Below, one piece after another: positions 15,657 through 23,303 of a stretch of 23,303 bases of DNA (positions are counted from its first letter, which is position 1; the number at the start of each line of letters is the position of its first letter). The position numbers were made by a program, and so were the translations under genes. The DNA is taken from contig CAKQFF010000012.1 in the NCBI GenBank assembly GCA_934230685.1, positions 1 to 23,303 of the forward strand, given 5' to 3'. The notes under the pieces were generated by a model. That model had not been told where the DNA came from. It searched no databases and was given only the letters and a program-made list of their open reading frames with translations. This DNA comes from an uncultured Prevotella sp. (GTDB lineage Bacteria; Bacteroidota; Bacteroidia; Bacteroidales; Bacteroidaceae).

Positions 15657-16943
15657 TTATTTTAAGCGTTTTGCACGCAACACATAGGCGAGTACGCTGG
15701 CTATGACAAGTGTGACAGAGTATGTTGCCGACGTGAGCAGGAGGAATTGGCGGTAGCCAATGTCCGACAGAATCATTCCGCTTATGGAGTTGGCGGCTAT
15801 GATTGTGAGCGAGACTAAGCTTAGAGCTATGGCTCTGCGGAATGTGCTGCCGTTGCCCAATGATGTGAAGTGAACCACAACCGAGTTGCAAATGGCAAGG
15901 CTTATGCCTAATGCTATGCTTCCTGCGAGCAGCACAATGCTTATGAGCGCGAGCGTGGCTCCAAGGTTGTAGCTGAGGTAAAGCACCGACAGTCCATGCA
16001 GCATCATTGCGAAGGGCATTGCCATCAAGCATTTGCTCTTGCTGAAACGTCGGGCAAGATTGTTGCCTGCAACGCATCCGAGACCAATGCCGAATACCGA
16101 GATTGTGCCGAATGTAAGTCCCAGTTCTTGTGGCGACAGTCCGAGTCCGCCATTATGTGGGGCTTCGATGATAAACAGTGGCACAATAGTAATGAGCATT
16201 GCCTCTGGCAGAAGTGAGAGCAGGAAGAAATACAGAAATACACGGTTGCGCCAACCATGAATAATGCTCTCGATGGCAGCGTTGTAGTCGTGGCGATGTA
16301 GTCCGAAGAGGTCTTTGGGTTTTGCCCATGGACGCTTGTTGCCTGGCAGGAATATGCTGTGCCATAGCCAGAGGAAGAACTCTATGCCCGCCATTATGTA
16401 GAACACAAAACTCCATGAGTAGCGCACGTTGCGTGTCACAACTTCCATATTGCCGCCCAACATTGTCAGCGCACCTATGCCAAAGAGCATTGCCAGGCAG
16501 CGGAAGAGCAATGAGAATCCGTTTTGTTTGATTGTTTCGGCTGACTGATGCTCAAGATAGAACCGCTCAAGTGCTATATTATAGAATGCTCCCGACAGCA
16601 CAAAGAACGGCATGAAGCACATTGTGCCTTGCTGCCAATAGCCAGTAGGCAGGATAAAGGCTGTTGCCCAAAGCGACAGAGCGGCAATGAACTCGGCTGA
16701 CAGTATCCACACCTTTGTGGTGCCACGGAAATGAGTGACTATCATCTCTAACAATGGGCGCAGCATGAATGGCAGACACAGGATAGAGATATAGAGTGAG
16801 ACTTGCGCATTGCTCAGTCCATAACGGCGCAGCATCACCAACGTTAGGATAAGGACAGACGGCAACATGCCGTCACCGAATAACAGCGACGGAAACCACG
16901 ACCAGCGTATGCGAAATGTTGGGTTTGTGATGTGTTCTGTCAT
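15657..16943 (-). CDS. Major facilitator transporter, AmpG-like, divergent paralogue
   Basis: 428 residues with about twelve hydrophobic segments. The N-terminus (RIRWSWFPSLLFGDGMLPSV) and the mid-section GGLGLSPQELGLTFGTISVF align well by eye with the next gene upstream (WAWIPTLYFAEGLPNV, GGLGLTPEEYGLAQGTVGLI), so the two are tandem paralogues. This copy has lost the AmpG-like motif seen in its partner: SATHDISADGFYM is replaced by GAFYNIALERFYL. AmpG proteins carry peptidoglycan fragments (anhydro-muropeptides) into the cytoplasm; this copy may carry a different fragment or sugar. It lies 17 nt after the partner, so they share a transcript. Confidence 0.78.
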   Translation of the reverse strand: MTEHITNPTFRIRWSWFPSLLFGDGMLPSVLILTLVMLRRYGLSNAQVSLYISILCLPFMLRPLLEMIVTHFRGTTKVWILSAEFIAALSLWATAFILPTGYWQQGTMCFMPFFVLSGAFYNIALERFYLEHQSAETIKQNGFSLLFRCLAMLFGIGALTMLGGNMEVVTRNVRYSWSFVFYIMAGIEFFLWLWHSIFLPGNKRPWAKPKDLFGLHRHDYNAAIESIIHGWRNRVFLYFFLLSLLPEAMLITIVPLFIIEAPHNGGLGLSPQELGLTFGTISVFGIGLGCVAGNNLARRFSKSKCLMAMPFAMMLHGLSVLYLSYNLGATLALISIVLLAGSIALGISLAICNSVVVHFTSLGNGSTFRRAIALSLVSLTIIAANSISGMILSDIGYRQFLLLTSATYSVTLVIASVLAYVLRAKRLK

Positions 16944-16960
16944 AATGATAACTATTGCTT

Positions 16961-18235
16961 TTATCTCTTCTTTCCGAACTCAGGGTCTATCTTCAGGAAT
17001 GCCGTAACAAGGAAGGTGATGATGCAGCATGCCATTACTATGATGAAGAACATCTGGTAGCCAACGATGTCCTTGATATAGCCCGACACCATGCCTGGAA
17101 GCATGAGTCCGAGATAGGAGATGCCTGTGCAGATGGAGTAGTGGGATGTGCGAAACTTGCCATGACTGTAGAATAGCATGTAGAGCGTAAGCACTGTGAA
17201 GCCGAGTCCGTAGCCAAACTGTTCGACAAAGAGGCATGAGGACACAACCCATAGATTGGAGTTGAGCGTGTAGCTGAGGTATATGTATACTACATCGGGC
17301 AGCGTTATGGCGCATACCATTGGCCATAGCCACCGTTTCATGCCGTCGCGACTTACAAGAATGCCGCCTATGATTCCTCCAAGCAGTAGTCCTATCAGTC
17401 CCACGGTGCCTTGTGCTAGTCCGTATTCCTCTGGTGTCAGTCCGAGTCCACCTTCTGCTGTGGAGCGCATAAGGAATGTCTTTGTCATTGTGTTGAGCAA
17501 TGCCTCCGGGAATCGGTAGAACAGTAGGAACAGCATCACGACTACCGTCTCCTTTATGCCAAACTTGCAGAAGAATGAGCCTATCATCGTCTTCAGTTCC
17601 TTTGCCACCTCCTTGGCACTCTTGTCGGAGCTGCAGTCATCGGCAGGTTTAGGCATCATGCGGCAATGGTATAGCCAAATGCCTATGAAGAGGGCTGCCA
17701 GTCCGTAGAATATCAGTGTCCATGTGTAAACCACCGACATGTGGAAGGCATGTTCAAGTAGTCCTGCGAGTGAGACAAGTACGCCGTTGACGAATATCAC
17801 GGCAAGCCGGTAGAATGTGTTGCGCATTCCTACATACTTGGCTTGGTTGTGCTCGTCGAGTTCTATCATGTAGAATCCGTCGGCTGATATGTCGTGGGTG
17901 GCACTGGCAAATGCCATAGCAAAGAGGAAGAACATGGTGCCTTGAAACCATAATGCTGTGGGCAAGGTGAAGGCAATGCCTGCCAATGCACTGCCCATAA
18001 GCAGCTGCATTGTCAGCACCCACCAGCGTTTGGTCTTAAGCAGGTCGATAAACGGACTCCATAGTGGCTTCACCACCCATGGCAGGGCAAGCCAACCTGT
18101 ATATAGTCCAACCTCTGCGTCGCTCAGTCCCATCTGCATATACATCACAATGGACAGGGCTGTGACAATGACGTTGGGTAGTCCTTCAGCAAAATATAGT
18201 GTGGGAATCCATGCCCACGGGTTTGACTTTTTCAA
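16961..18235 (-). CDS. AmpG-like muropeptide transporter (major facilitator family)
   Basis: 424 residues with about twelve hydrophobic segments. AmpG-type signatures are WIPTLYFAEGLPNVIVTALS, LPWVVKPLWSPFID and FASATHDISADGFYM. AmpG imports GlcNAc-anhydroMurNAc peptides for recycling; the exact cargo is inferred. The start is odd: the codon at 18235-18233 is TTG, since the strand reads ACATTGAAAAAG and no nearby in-frame ATG exists before the first membrane segment. A heptad repeat begins at the next base upstream (18236), as though it replaced the original start region. It is followed by its paralogue after 17 nt and preceded, across the repeat, by the SpoIID fusion gene on the same strand. 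Confidence 0.8.
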   Translation of the reverse strand: MKKSNPWAWIPTLYFAEGLPNVIVTALSIVMYMQMGLSDAEVGLYTGWLALPWVVKPLWSPFIDLLKTKRWWVLTMQLLMGSALAGIAFTLPTALWFQGTMFFLFAMAFASATHDISADGFYMIELDEHNQAKYVGMRNTFYRLAVIFVNGVLVSLAGLLEHAFHMSVVYTWTLIFYGLAALFIGIWLYHCRMMPKPADDCSSDKSAKEVAKELKTMIGSFFCKFGIKETVVVMLFLLFYRFPEALLNTMTKTFLMRSTAEGGLGLTPEEYGLAQGTVGLIGLLLGGIIGGILVSRDGMKRWLWPMVCAITLPDVVYIYLSYTLNSNLWVVSSCLFVEQFGYGLGFTVLTLYMLFYSHGKFRTSHYSICTGISYLGLMLPGMVSGYIKDIVGYQMFFIIVMACCIITFLVTAFLKIDPEFGKKR

Positions 18236-18437
18236 TGTTGAATGTTGAGTGTTGAATGTTGAATGGTCGCCGTTGGCGATGTAGAATGATTGAATGTTTA
18301 ATGTTGAATGTTTAATGTTGAGTGTTGAATGTTGAATGTTTAATGTTGAATAACTTCATTCTTCATTCAAACATTCTTCATCGGCTTGCCGACCATTAAA
18401 CATTCCACACTCAACATTCCACATTGCGCTCCGCGCA
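18236..18437. repeat. Structured intergenic repeat B (heptads, inverted arms, GC hairpins)
   Basis: Heptads of TGTTGAA, TGTTGAG or TGTTTAA occur four times at 18236-18263 and eight times at 18295-18350. The 26 nt at 18241-18266 are inverted at 18393-18418 with two mismatches. Inside are two GC-rich hairpins, TCGCC-GTT-GGCGA (18267-18279) and TCGGC-TT-GCCGA (18381-18392). A third, TGCGC-TCC-GCGCA (18425-18437), follows the right arm and nearly matches the hairpin in repeat A. The 208-nt gap holds no gene and no clear promoter. Confidence 0.75.
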
Positions 18438-18443
18438 AACAAT

Positions 18444-21400
18444 CTACTTGTAGATTTTTTTTATCTCCGCCCCTCTATAGTAGTGCAGCAGTATCTGGTC
18501 GTAGTTGTAGCCATTGGCACCCATCACTGCTGCGCCTATCTGACAAAGACCAACGCCGTGGCCCCATCCGGCACCAATGATATGGAATGTCTGAGGCACA
18601 CCATCTTCGATGTTCTCTTTGTCCACAACAAATGCGCTACTGTATAGATGGGTCTCGCTTAGTGCGCGACGTATTTCAAGCTCCTTGCCGATGGTGAATG
18701 TACGTTCAGAGCCTACAATCTTTAGTCGGCATATGCGTCCGCTGCGTCCACGCTCTACTGGCACAAGGTCGATGATGTCGCCGAAATCTATCTTCAGTTT
18801 GTTGGCAATCAGCGTCTTCAACTGCTCCTGTGTATATGTGACGTGCCAACGGTAGAAATCAGTTGTCTCCTGGTCGTAGTCGTTGAGCACCTCAGAGAGT
18901 ATTTGCTTGTCATTCGTGTTGCAGAACGATTCGGGAGCGGTGCGTATCCATTGTTCGGCATTCTTCTCTACAGTGAGGTCGGGCAACGAGATGTTGGCAG
19001 ATTCCTTGTTGTCGCAGTTCTTGGCATTATTGGCAATATCCCGCACAGCCACAAGATACGGTTTCTTGATGTTCTCCCAGCAATACTGGAACTCCTCAGT
19101 GACACCGCCGCAGCATTTGGAGAAACGTGCGTCGCATATCTCGTTGTCGTTCAGCAGTATCTGTCCTCGTGTGGCATGTATAGCCTGAGCCACTTGTGGA
19201 CTTGTGGCTTTGGTTATGCCCTGATAGCGCTGGCAATGGTCGTCGGCACACACATCAAAGATGGTGTGGTCCTCGCGGTCGTACCATTTAATAAGCTCGT
19301 CATCCTTGCGTATGAACGAGAAGAAGCCGTTGCCACCAGCACCAGTCTGCTGTTTGCGTCGCTGCTCTATTTGTGCGAGTAGCCAGCTGCGCGAGATTAC
19401 GGCATGTGCCTTGAGCAGTTCAAGACTGGATGTGGCACTCATCTCGCTTGATATGACGCTCTCCAGATACGATTCCACAGGCAATTCATTTATGGCGCAT
19501 ACTTGGTCGGAGTCAACCACAAGGCGCAATGTGCCAAGGAAGGTTTGTGTCTCTTGGCGTTCCCAATGGAAGTTTACACCTATAGTGACATCGTGCAATG
19601 AGAACGACGCATCGAGCGATTGCGGGTGGAATGTAAGCTCACGGTATTGGTTGCCGTTCCACAGGATGCCTCCCTCGTGGAATTCCACCACTTGCTCACC
19701 CTCAATCATATTGCCCTTTGCCATATAGGGTTTGTTGAGCGAGAAAGATATTTTGGCTCCGCTTACGATACCTACAGACACTAATGGTTGCTTGCCTGCA
19801 AAGTGGTGTGTCTGAGACATGCTGTCCTCAGAGCGTGAGCGCAGTTTCTCAATTGTCTCATCAAACTCAGTCTGCTTCATTCCGCACTCCTTCAGAATGT
19901 CAAGAGCCTCCTCGGGTGTTATGTTCTCGAAGTCCTCCTGACGTGGAGTGACGATAAATCCCGACATATCCAAAGCACCAGGACTAACAAGTCGTTTGGT
20001 GTCACCCTCCATGAAATAACAGTCGGGGCGATGCTTGCTTCGCGGAATGACAACAGAGAGATAGTTGTCGCCGTCGCGCCAAGCCACTATGTTCATCATA
20101 GGTTCTGTGTCGCCACCGTGCATAGGCAATGAGGCATATAGTTGACGGAACAGCTGTTCGCCAGTGGTCTGATCGGTGGTGCGTATCACAAACAATGGGA
20201 TGGCAGTGCCTTTGACAGAAGCCAATTCGCCCTTGCCATCCTTCTTTATTATAATGTCAAGATTGCGGCTGAGTCGTGCCCAGTCGTTCTGCATAGGCAG
20301 CTGTCCCGAGCAAATAGCCTGGAAGTGCATGTGGTCGGGGGCTGAAGCACCGCATTTGGGTCCGTTGTAGAACACGGTGAGTGTTGGATAGGCGTTGAGC
20401 AGACGGTAGATTTCGCCATAGTTCATGCCTATGCTTTGTGGGCGGTGTGCTCTCAAAGGAATGGTGAAGTGCTGAGGCATGATGGGGTAGGGATTGACAA
20501 GCAGGGTGAAATTCTTGTCGATATGTTTCTGCATCTGCTCTTTCGGACGGTTCTGCTCGCATAGGAAGCAAGGACGTTGTGCGATTGACTTCTTGTCGAT
20601 GCTTGCTCCAGTAGACACAATGCGTGCAGGGTTGAACTGCACTTTCAGTGTAAGTTCACCGCAGCTTAGCTCACGTGTCTTCACGTTCTTCAGGTCGCGG
20701 AAGTGGTTGCGTGCGTCTTCCCATACTTCGAGTTGTCGGTTGAAGAAGCGTTGCAGCGAATTGCCTGCAATGTTATCGGCGTTGCCTGATGTGAGTTGTT
20801 GGCGTGCGGCAATCTCCAAGGTGCGCAATCTGTCTTTGTAGAGATTGTTGGCATTCTGTCGCTCTATGCTCAGGGCAGCGTCGCTATTGCCGTCCCAGCG
20901 GCGGCACAGATACAGTTCGTCGAAGATTCTGCCAATACGATACTTGCGCGAGAAGGCAAGACCGAGGGCATAATCCTCGCCGTAGCTTGTATTAGGGAAT
21001 TGTATCTGTCGCACGATAGGCGTGAAGAAGGCACGTGGGGCACCGAGTCCGTTTATGCGCAATGCGTTGTTGGGTCCGTTGAGGTCGGTCCACTCACTGT
21101 GGTCGATTAGTCCTGGAGGCAGAGTCTCAAGCTGGAAATTGCACATACGGTAGCTACCTATAATCATGGCAGCCCCTTGTCGGTGGAACTCGTCTACTAT
21201 GCGTTGCAATGTTTGAGGCGAAGAGTAGAGGTCGTCGCTGTCGAGCTGCACGGCAAAACGTCCGCAGCGCATGTCGTCGATAGCCACATTCCAGCATCCG
21301 CCTATGCCAAGGTCGGTGCGTTGTGGCACGATGTGTATTAGTCGCTGGTCGTTCTTGGCGATGTCCTCGAGTATCTTGGATGTGCCGTCGGTGGAGTGGT

Positions 21401-22280
21401 TGTCCACAACAATGACGTTGAACTTGAATGTTGTCTTCTGCGACAGAGCCGACTTCACAGCGTCTGCCACAGTCTTAGCTCTGTTGTAAACGGGTATGAC
21501 AACAGATGCCTCGTAGCAGAAGTCCTGTTCGCTGAAGTCTGGTTTTACATAGTGTGAGGTGTCAACAGTGGCTCCTATCTTCTCAAGATGTTTTGTTGCA
21601 GCCTGTTCCATCTCCACTTGCACCTCGCGGTTGCGCGGGTTAACATAGTCGAATTGCTTCTCGCCACTTTTGCGCAGGTCGGTTTCAATTTGTGTATAAA
21701 GATATTCATTAATGTGGAATATCTGCGACTTGCGGCTGATATAAAGGCGGAAATCGTAGAGTCCAGCCCACTTGTAGTCGGGAAGTTGCTGTTTGGCAGC
21801 ATAGGCATGAAGCAGCGATGCGCGTATGAGCACAAGTTGTCCGAAGTCGAAGTCGTCGCGCACACTGCCTTTCTGGTAGTCGATTACGGGATGACGCTCG
21901 GTTGTACCGTCCTTCTTCACATAGCTGTCGGCATATACCATGCCTGCTCCGCTGTCGGTAGCCACACGCAGCATACGCTCAAGGGCATGCAGTCCGAGAC
22001 TTACGGGAGTGGCTTTCGTGTTGAGCAGAACAAATTCCGCGTCGGTGTTCGCCTCAATGTCAAGCAGTGTCTTGGTTGACGTGAGTCCGTCGGAATAAGA
22101 CGTGAGTCCGTCGGAATAAATAATGGTGCAGTCTTTCACCTCATCCTCAGCAATATTGCATTCGCCCGATGTGAGAAGACTGATATGTTGTATTGTCTTG
22201 CTTTGTCGTAACTCGTGCAGCGTGTCCTTGATTTCGGCGACATCGCTGCAAGGCATAAAGCAGTCTATTTTCTCTCTCAT
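18444..22280 (-). CDS. GT2-like / GalT-HIT-like / SpoIID-LytB three-part fusion protein
   Basis: 1278 residues without signal peptide or membrane segment. Residues about 1-210 look like a degenerate glycosyltransferase fold ([30 protein letters not shown]). Residues about 256-460 are a GT2 domain ([30 protein letters not shown], metal-binding LDSDD at 346-350). Residues about 540-800 carry the CxxC of [11 protein letters not shown] (571-574) and HMHFQ (650-654, HxHxQ), the zinc/active-site pattern of galactose-1-phosphate uridylyltransferase and related HIT enzymes. Residues about 830-1278 are SpoIID/Lyt[21 protein letters not shown] (catalytic-type Glu946), [12 protein letters not shown], and [17 protein letters not shown] near the end. 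SpoIID enzymes cut peptide-free peptidoglycan strands. With AmpG-like neighbours, a role in handling peptidoglycan fragments is likely. It begins 2 nt after the PIN gene. Confidence 0.85.
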   Translation of the reverse strand: MREKIDCFMPCSDVAEIKDTLHELRQSKTIQHISLLTSGECNIAEDEVKDCTIIYSDGLTSYSDGLTSTKTLLDIEANTDAEFVLLNTKATPVSLGLHALERMLRVATDSGAGMVYADSYVKKDGTTERHPVIDYQKGSVRDDFDFGQLVLIRASLLHAYAAKQQLPDYKWAGLYDFRLYISRKSQIFHINEYLYTQIETDLRKSGEKQFDYVNPRNREVQVEMEQAATKHLEKIGATVDTSHYVKPDFSEQDFCYEASVVIPVYNRAKTVADAVKSALSQKTTFKFNVIVVDNHSTDGTSKILEDIAKNDQRLIHIVPQRTDLGIGGCWNVAIDDMRCGRFAVQLDSDDLYSSPQTLQRIVDEFHRQGAAMIIGSYRMCNFQLETLPPGLIDHSEWTDLNGPNNALRINGLGAPRAFFTPIVRQIQFPNTSYGEDYALGLAFSRKYRIGRIFDELYLCRRWDGNSDAALSIERQNANNLYKDRLRTLEIAARQQLTSGNADNIAGNSLQRFFNRQLEVWEDARNHFRDLKNVKTRELSCGELTLKVQFNPARIVSTGASIDKKSIAQRPCFLCEQNRPKEQMQKHIDKNFTLLVNPYPIMPQHFTIPLRAHRPQSIGMNYGEIYRLLNAYPTLTVFYNGPKCGASAPDHMHFQAICSGQLPMQNDWARLSRNLDIIIKKDGKGELASVKGTAIPLFVIRTTDQTTGEQLFRQLYASLPMHGGDTEPMMNIVAWRDGDNYLSVVIPRSKHRPDCYFMEGDTKRLVSPGALDMSGFIVTPRQEDFENITPEEALDILKECGMKQTEFDETIEKLRSRSEDSMSQTHHFAGKQPLVSVGIVSGAKISFSLNKPYMAKGNMIEGEQVVEFHEGGILWNGNQYRELTFHPQSLDASFSLHDVTIGVNFHWERQETQTFLGTLRLVVDSDQVCAINELPVESYLESVISSEMSATSSLELLKAHAVISRSWLLAQIEQRRKQQTGAGGNGFFSFIRKDDELIKWYDREDHTIFDVCADDHCQRYQGITKATSPQVAQAIHATRGQILLNDNEICDARFSKCCGGVTEEFQYCWENIKKPYLVAVRDIANNAKNCDNKESANISLPDLTVEKNAEQWIRTAPESFCNTNDKQILSEVLNDYDQETTDFYRWHVTYTQEQLKTLIANKLKIDFGDIIDLVPVERGRSGRICRLKIVGSERTFTIGKELEIRRALSETHLYSSAFVVDKENIEDGVPQTFHIIGAGWGHGVGLCQIGAAVMGANGYNYDQILLHYYRGAEIKKIYK
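22078..22119 (-). repeat. Perfect 21-bp tandem duplication in the fusion gene
   Basis: The 21 bp at 22078-22098 recur exactly at 22099-22119. They encode a doubled heptapeptide, SDGLTSY then SDGLTST (residues 56-69). The frame is kept. The exact match suggests a recent event or a slippage-prone site. Confidence 0.9.
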
Positions 22281-22282
22281 AT

Positions 22283-22696
22283 TTAGTTGTTGTTGTGCAA
22301 ATCCTTAAGGAATTGCTTTAGCGTAATAATATCAACTTTAGGAAAATCAATTTGTTTCAAGACATTAAAATGATGGTCGTGCGTTACAATATATTTTGCA
22401 TTGCCAATAATGGCGCAATCTACAAACTTGTTATCATCTTCGTCTGCTTCTATAAGATGGAAAGCGTATGAAGGTGAAATTCGTTTGACGTTTTTTCTAT
22501 TCAGTATAGCCGTAATAATGAATTCGGAAACTAATGGAGAAATATTTCTTGCCATTACTTCCGAATACTCTTCTATTATCTCGTTTGTAATACAAAGTAT
22601 ATACTTGCCATCCAAAAAGTCTTGCCATACTTTGTAGTATTCATTCTGTGCGGAGATAGCCATTATTAGGCAGTTAGTGTCAAGCACGACATTCAT
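22283..22696 (-). CDS. PIN-domain ribonuclease, probable VapC-like toxin
   Basis: 137 residues. The acidic PIN residues are in place: Asp6 in [11 protein letters not shown], Glu42/Glu43 in [11 protein letters not shown], Asp88/Asp93 in [12 protein letters not shown] and Asp107 in [12 protein letters not shown] proteins of this type cut RNA with Mg2+ or Mn2+ and are usually held by a small antitoxin, here the 73-residue protein encoded 3 nt upstream. The gene is AT-richer than the fusion gene, which starts 2 nt after its stop, so the pair may be co-transcribed with that gene. The target RNA is unknown. Confidence 0.85.
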   Translation of the reverse strand: MNVVLDTNCLIMAISAQNEYYKVWQDFLDGKYILCITNEIIEEYSEVMARNISPLVSEFIITAILNRKNVKRISPSYAFHLIEADEDDNKFVDCAIIGNAKYIVTHDHHFNVLKQIDFPKVDIITLKQFLKDLHNNN

Positions 22697-22699
22697 AAT

Positions 22700-22921
22700 C
22701 TATCGTTTGTATGGTGTTCTTTCGTGTAGGTTTTCAAAACTATTGTATTTTGCCTGTGTCATTTTTCCATTTTTCCACATGGCATCAATTTCTTCTTTTG
22801 CTTTTTTAGCAAAAAAATCAGATATAGCCTGTTTTAAATCGGCTAAAGCCTCTGGGCTTTTCACCCATTGCATCATATTGAGTATATCAATCTGTGCATC
22901 ATTCAACACTGTTGCTGCCAT
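22700..22921 (-). CDS. Small antitoxin-like protein, partner of the PIN toxin
   Basis: 73 residues. Helical and charged (LADLKQAISDFFAKKAKEEI), ending ENLHERTPYKR. A final RTPY-type tail is recalled from small Bacteroidota proteins next to PIN toxins, but I cannot check this here. It lies 3 nt before the PIN gene on the same strand. Size and order, antitoxin first, fit a type II pair; no ribbon-helix-helix or AbrB motif stands out. An inverted repeat and a -7-like element lie 32-70 nt upstream, consistent with self-repression. Confidence 0.65.
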   Translation of the reverse strand: MAATVLNDAQIDILNMMQWVKSPEALADLKQAISDFFAKKAKEEIDAMWKNGKMTQAKYNSFENLHERTPYKR

Positions 22922-22952
22922 ATTGTTTAGTGTATTTTATTTTACTTTTTTG

Positions 22953-22991
22953 TATAATAAGCAGTCTGTAGCCTATTATAATGCAAATTTA
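22953..22991 (-). promoter_or_regulatory. Promoter and possible operator for the PIN toxin-antitoxin pair
   Basis: On the minus strand TAAATTTG (22991-22984) matches TAnnTTTG exactly. Just downstream, TATTATA (22974-22980) and TATAATA (22953-22959) form an inverted repeat, with CAGTCTG in the spacer. It would cover the expected transcription start, a common place for a toxin-antitoxin operator. Possible -33 bases in GAAACAAA at 23011-23018 are not well spaced. Confidence 0.45.
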
Positions 22992-23112
22992 ATGATTTTA
23001 TTTTAGACGTGAAACAAAATCGTGTAGAAATTATATTTGGTTCATCCGATATTTGGAGTGATGTAAACAGTAGATTCTGTCCAATGATTATACAAAAACA
23101 ATTAAAAACACC

Positions 23113-23233
23113 GTATATATTTTCCGAGCCTACGGCATGCTTAAAATTCAGACAAAGCCTTAAAGAGCAAGCTCTCTACGGCTTTATCTGAATTTTAAGC
23201 ATTGGCACGATGTGCCACTCGGAAAATATATAC
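23113..23233. repeat. Structured intergenic repeat C (nested palindrome)
   Basis: The outer arms GTATATATTTTCCGAG (23113-23128) and CTCGGAAAATATATAC (23218-23233) pair perfectly. An inner 22-nt stem (23138-23159 with 23180-23201, 21 of 22 paired) encloses AGAGC-AA-GCTCT (about 23164-23175). Side hairpins are GCC-TAC-GGC (23128-23136) and TGGCAC-GAT-GTGCCA (23203-23217). A short frame across it (23009-23191) is not credible as a gene. The 382-nt stretch 22922-23303 otherwise holds only the two promoter regions listed here. Confidence 0.75.
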
Positions 23234-23266
23234 CCCAGTTCGGGATAAGATTTTGTTCATAAAAAG

Positions 23267-23297
23267 TTGGTAGTCTCATAAATATTTTGTACCTTTA
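23267..23297 (+). promoter_or_regulatory. Outward-facing promoter at the right edge
   Basis: TTGG (23267-23270) and TACCTTTA (23290-23297) are 19 nt apart and resemble the Bacteroidota TTTG/TAnnTTTG promoter with one change in the -7 box. The gene it would serve lies beyond the window. Confidence 0.45.
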
Positions 23298-23303
23298 TAG
23301 GTA

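Noticed and set aside
18236..18437. Heptad array considered as a CRISPR array
   Set aside because: The repeats are 7 bp, directly adjacent and without spacers, and no cas gene is present.
23009..23191. 60-codon plus-strand open frame
   Set aside because: It runs through half of a nested palindrome and ends inside it; composition and lack of motifs argue against a gene.
23113..23233. Nested palindrome considered as an integron attC site or IS200/IS605 end
   Set aside because: No GTTRRRY-type core site, integrase or TnpA gene is visible in the window.

Overview
The window looks like chromosome of a Bacteroidales bacterium, most likely of the Prevotella/Segatella type. The evidence is a Bacteroidota-style PadR/PspC pair, a GH92 alpha-mannosidase, a class 1B PyrD/PyrK pair, an OMP_b-brl-like outer-membrane barrel protein, A-rich leaders instead of Shine-Dalgarno sites, and several matches to the Bacteroidota -7 box TAnnTTTG. 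No rRNA, tRNA, CRISPR array, transposase or phage gene was seen.

Layout. (1) 1-4878, plus strand: the tail of a PadR-family repressor, a PspC-domain membrane protein and a 950-residue TonB-receptor-like barrel protein, probably one envelope operon. (2) 4879-5114: a structured intergenic repeat and a 17-bp-stem hairpin. (3) 5115-9056, minus strand: pyrK and pyrD (overlapping), then a secreted GH92 mannosidase. (4) 9057-9272: a divergent promoter region. (5) 9273-12014, plus strand: agmatine deiminase, a TrmH/SpoU RNA methyltransferase and N-carbamoylputrescine amidase, i.e. the agmatine-to-putrescine route with an RNA methyltransferase between its two enzymes. (6) 12050-12801, plus strand: a HepT/MntA (HEPN/MNT) toxin-antitoxin pair, followed by a 21-bp minisatellite. 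(7) 12897-15540, minus strand: a three-gene cassette of a HisC/CobD-like PLP enzyme, a LicC-like cytidylyltransferase and a LicD-like transferase. It looks like a self-contained route for putting a phospho-amino-alcohol on a surface glycan. (8) 15657-22280, minus strand: two tandem AmpG-like transporters downstream of a 1278-residue protein that joins glycosyltransferase, GalT/HIT-like and SpoIID/LytB parts. (9) 22283-22921, minus strand: a PIN-domain toxin and small antitoxin, only 2 nt upstream of the fusion gene. (10) 22922-23303: toxin-antitoxin control region, a nested palindrome and an outward-facing promoter.

The most unusual content is the GT/GalT-like/SpoIID fusion beside AmpG-type muropeptide importers (possible cytoplasmic peptidoglycan-fragment salvage), the PLP-LicC-LicD cassette, and three intergenic elements with a shared design: an outer inverted repeat enclosing short GC-rich tri-loop hairpins, two of them also carrying a TKTTGAR heptad repeat. 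One of these repeats runs right up to an ampG-like gene that now appears to start with TTG.

All functions are read from motifs and gene context; no database search was possible.
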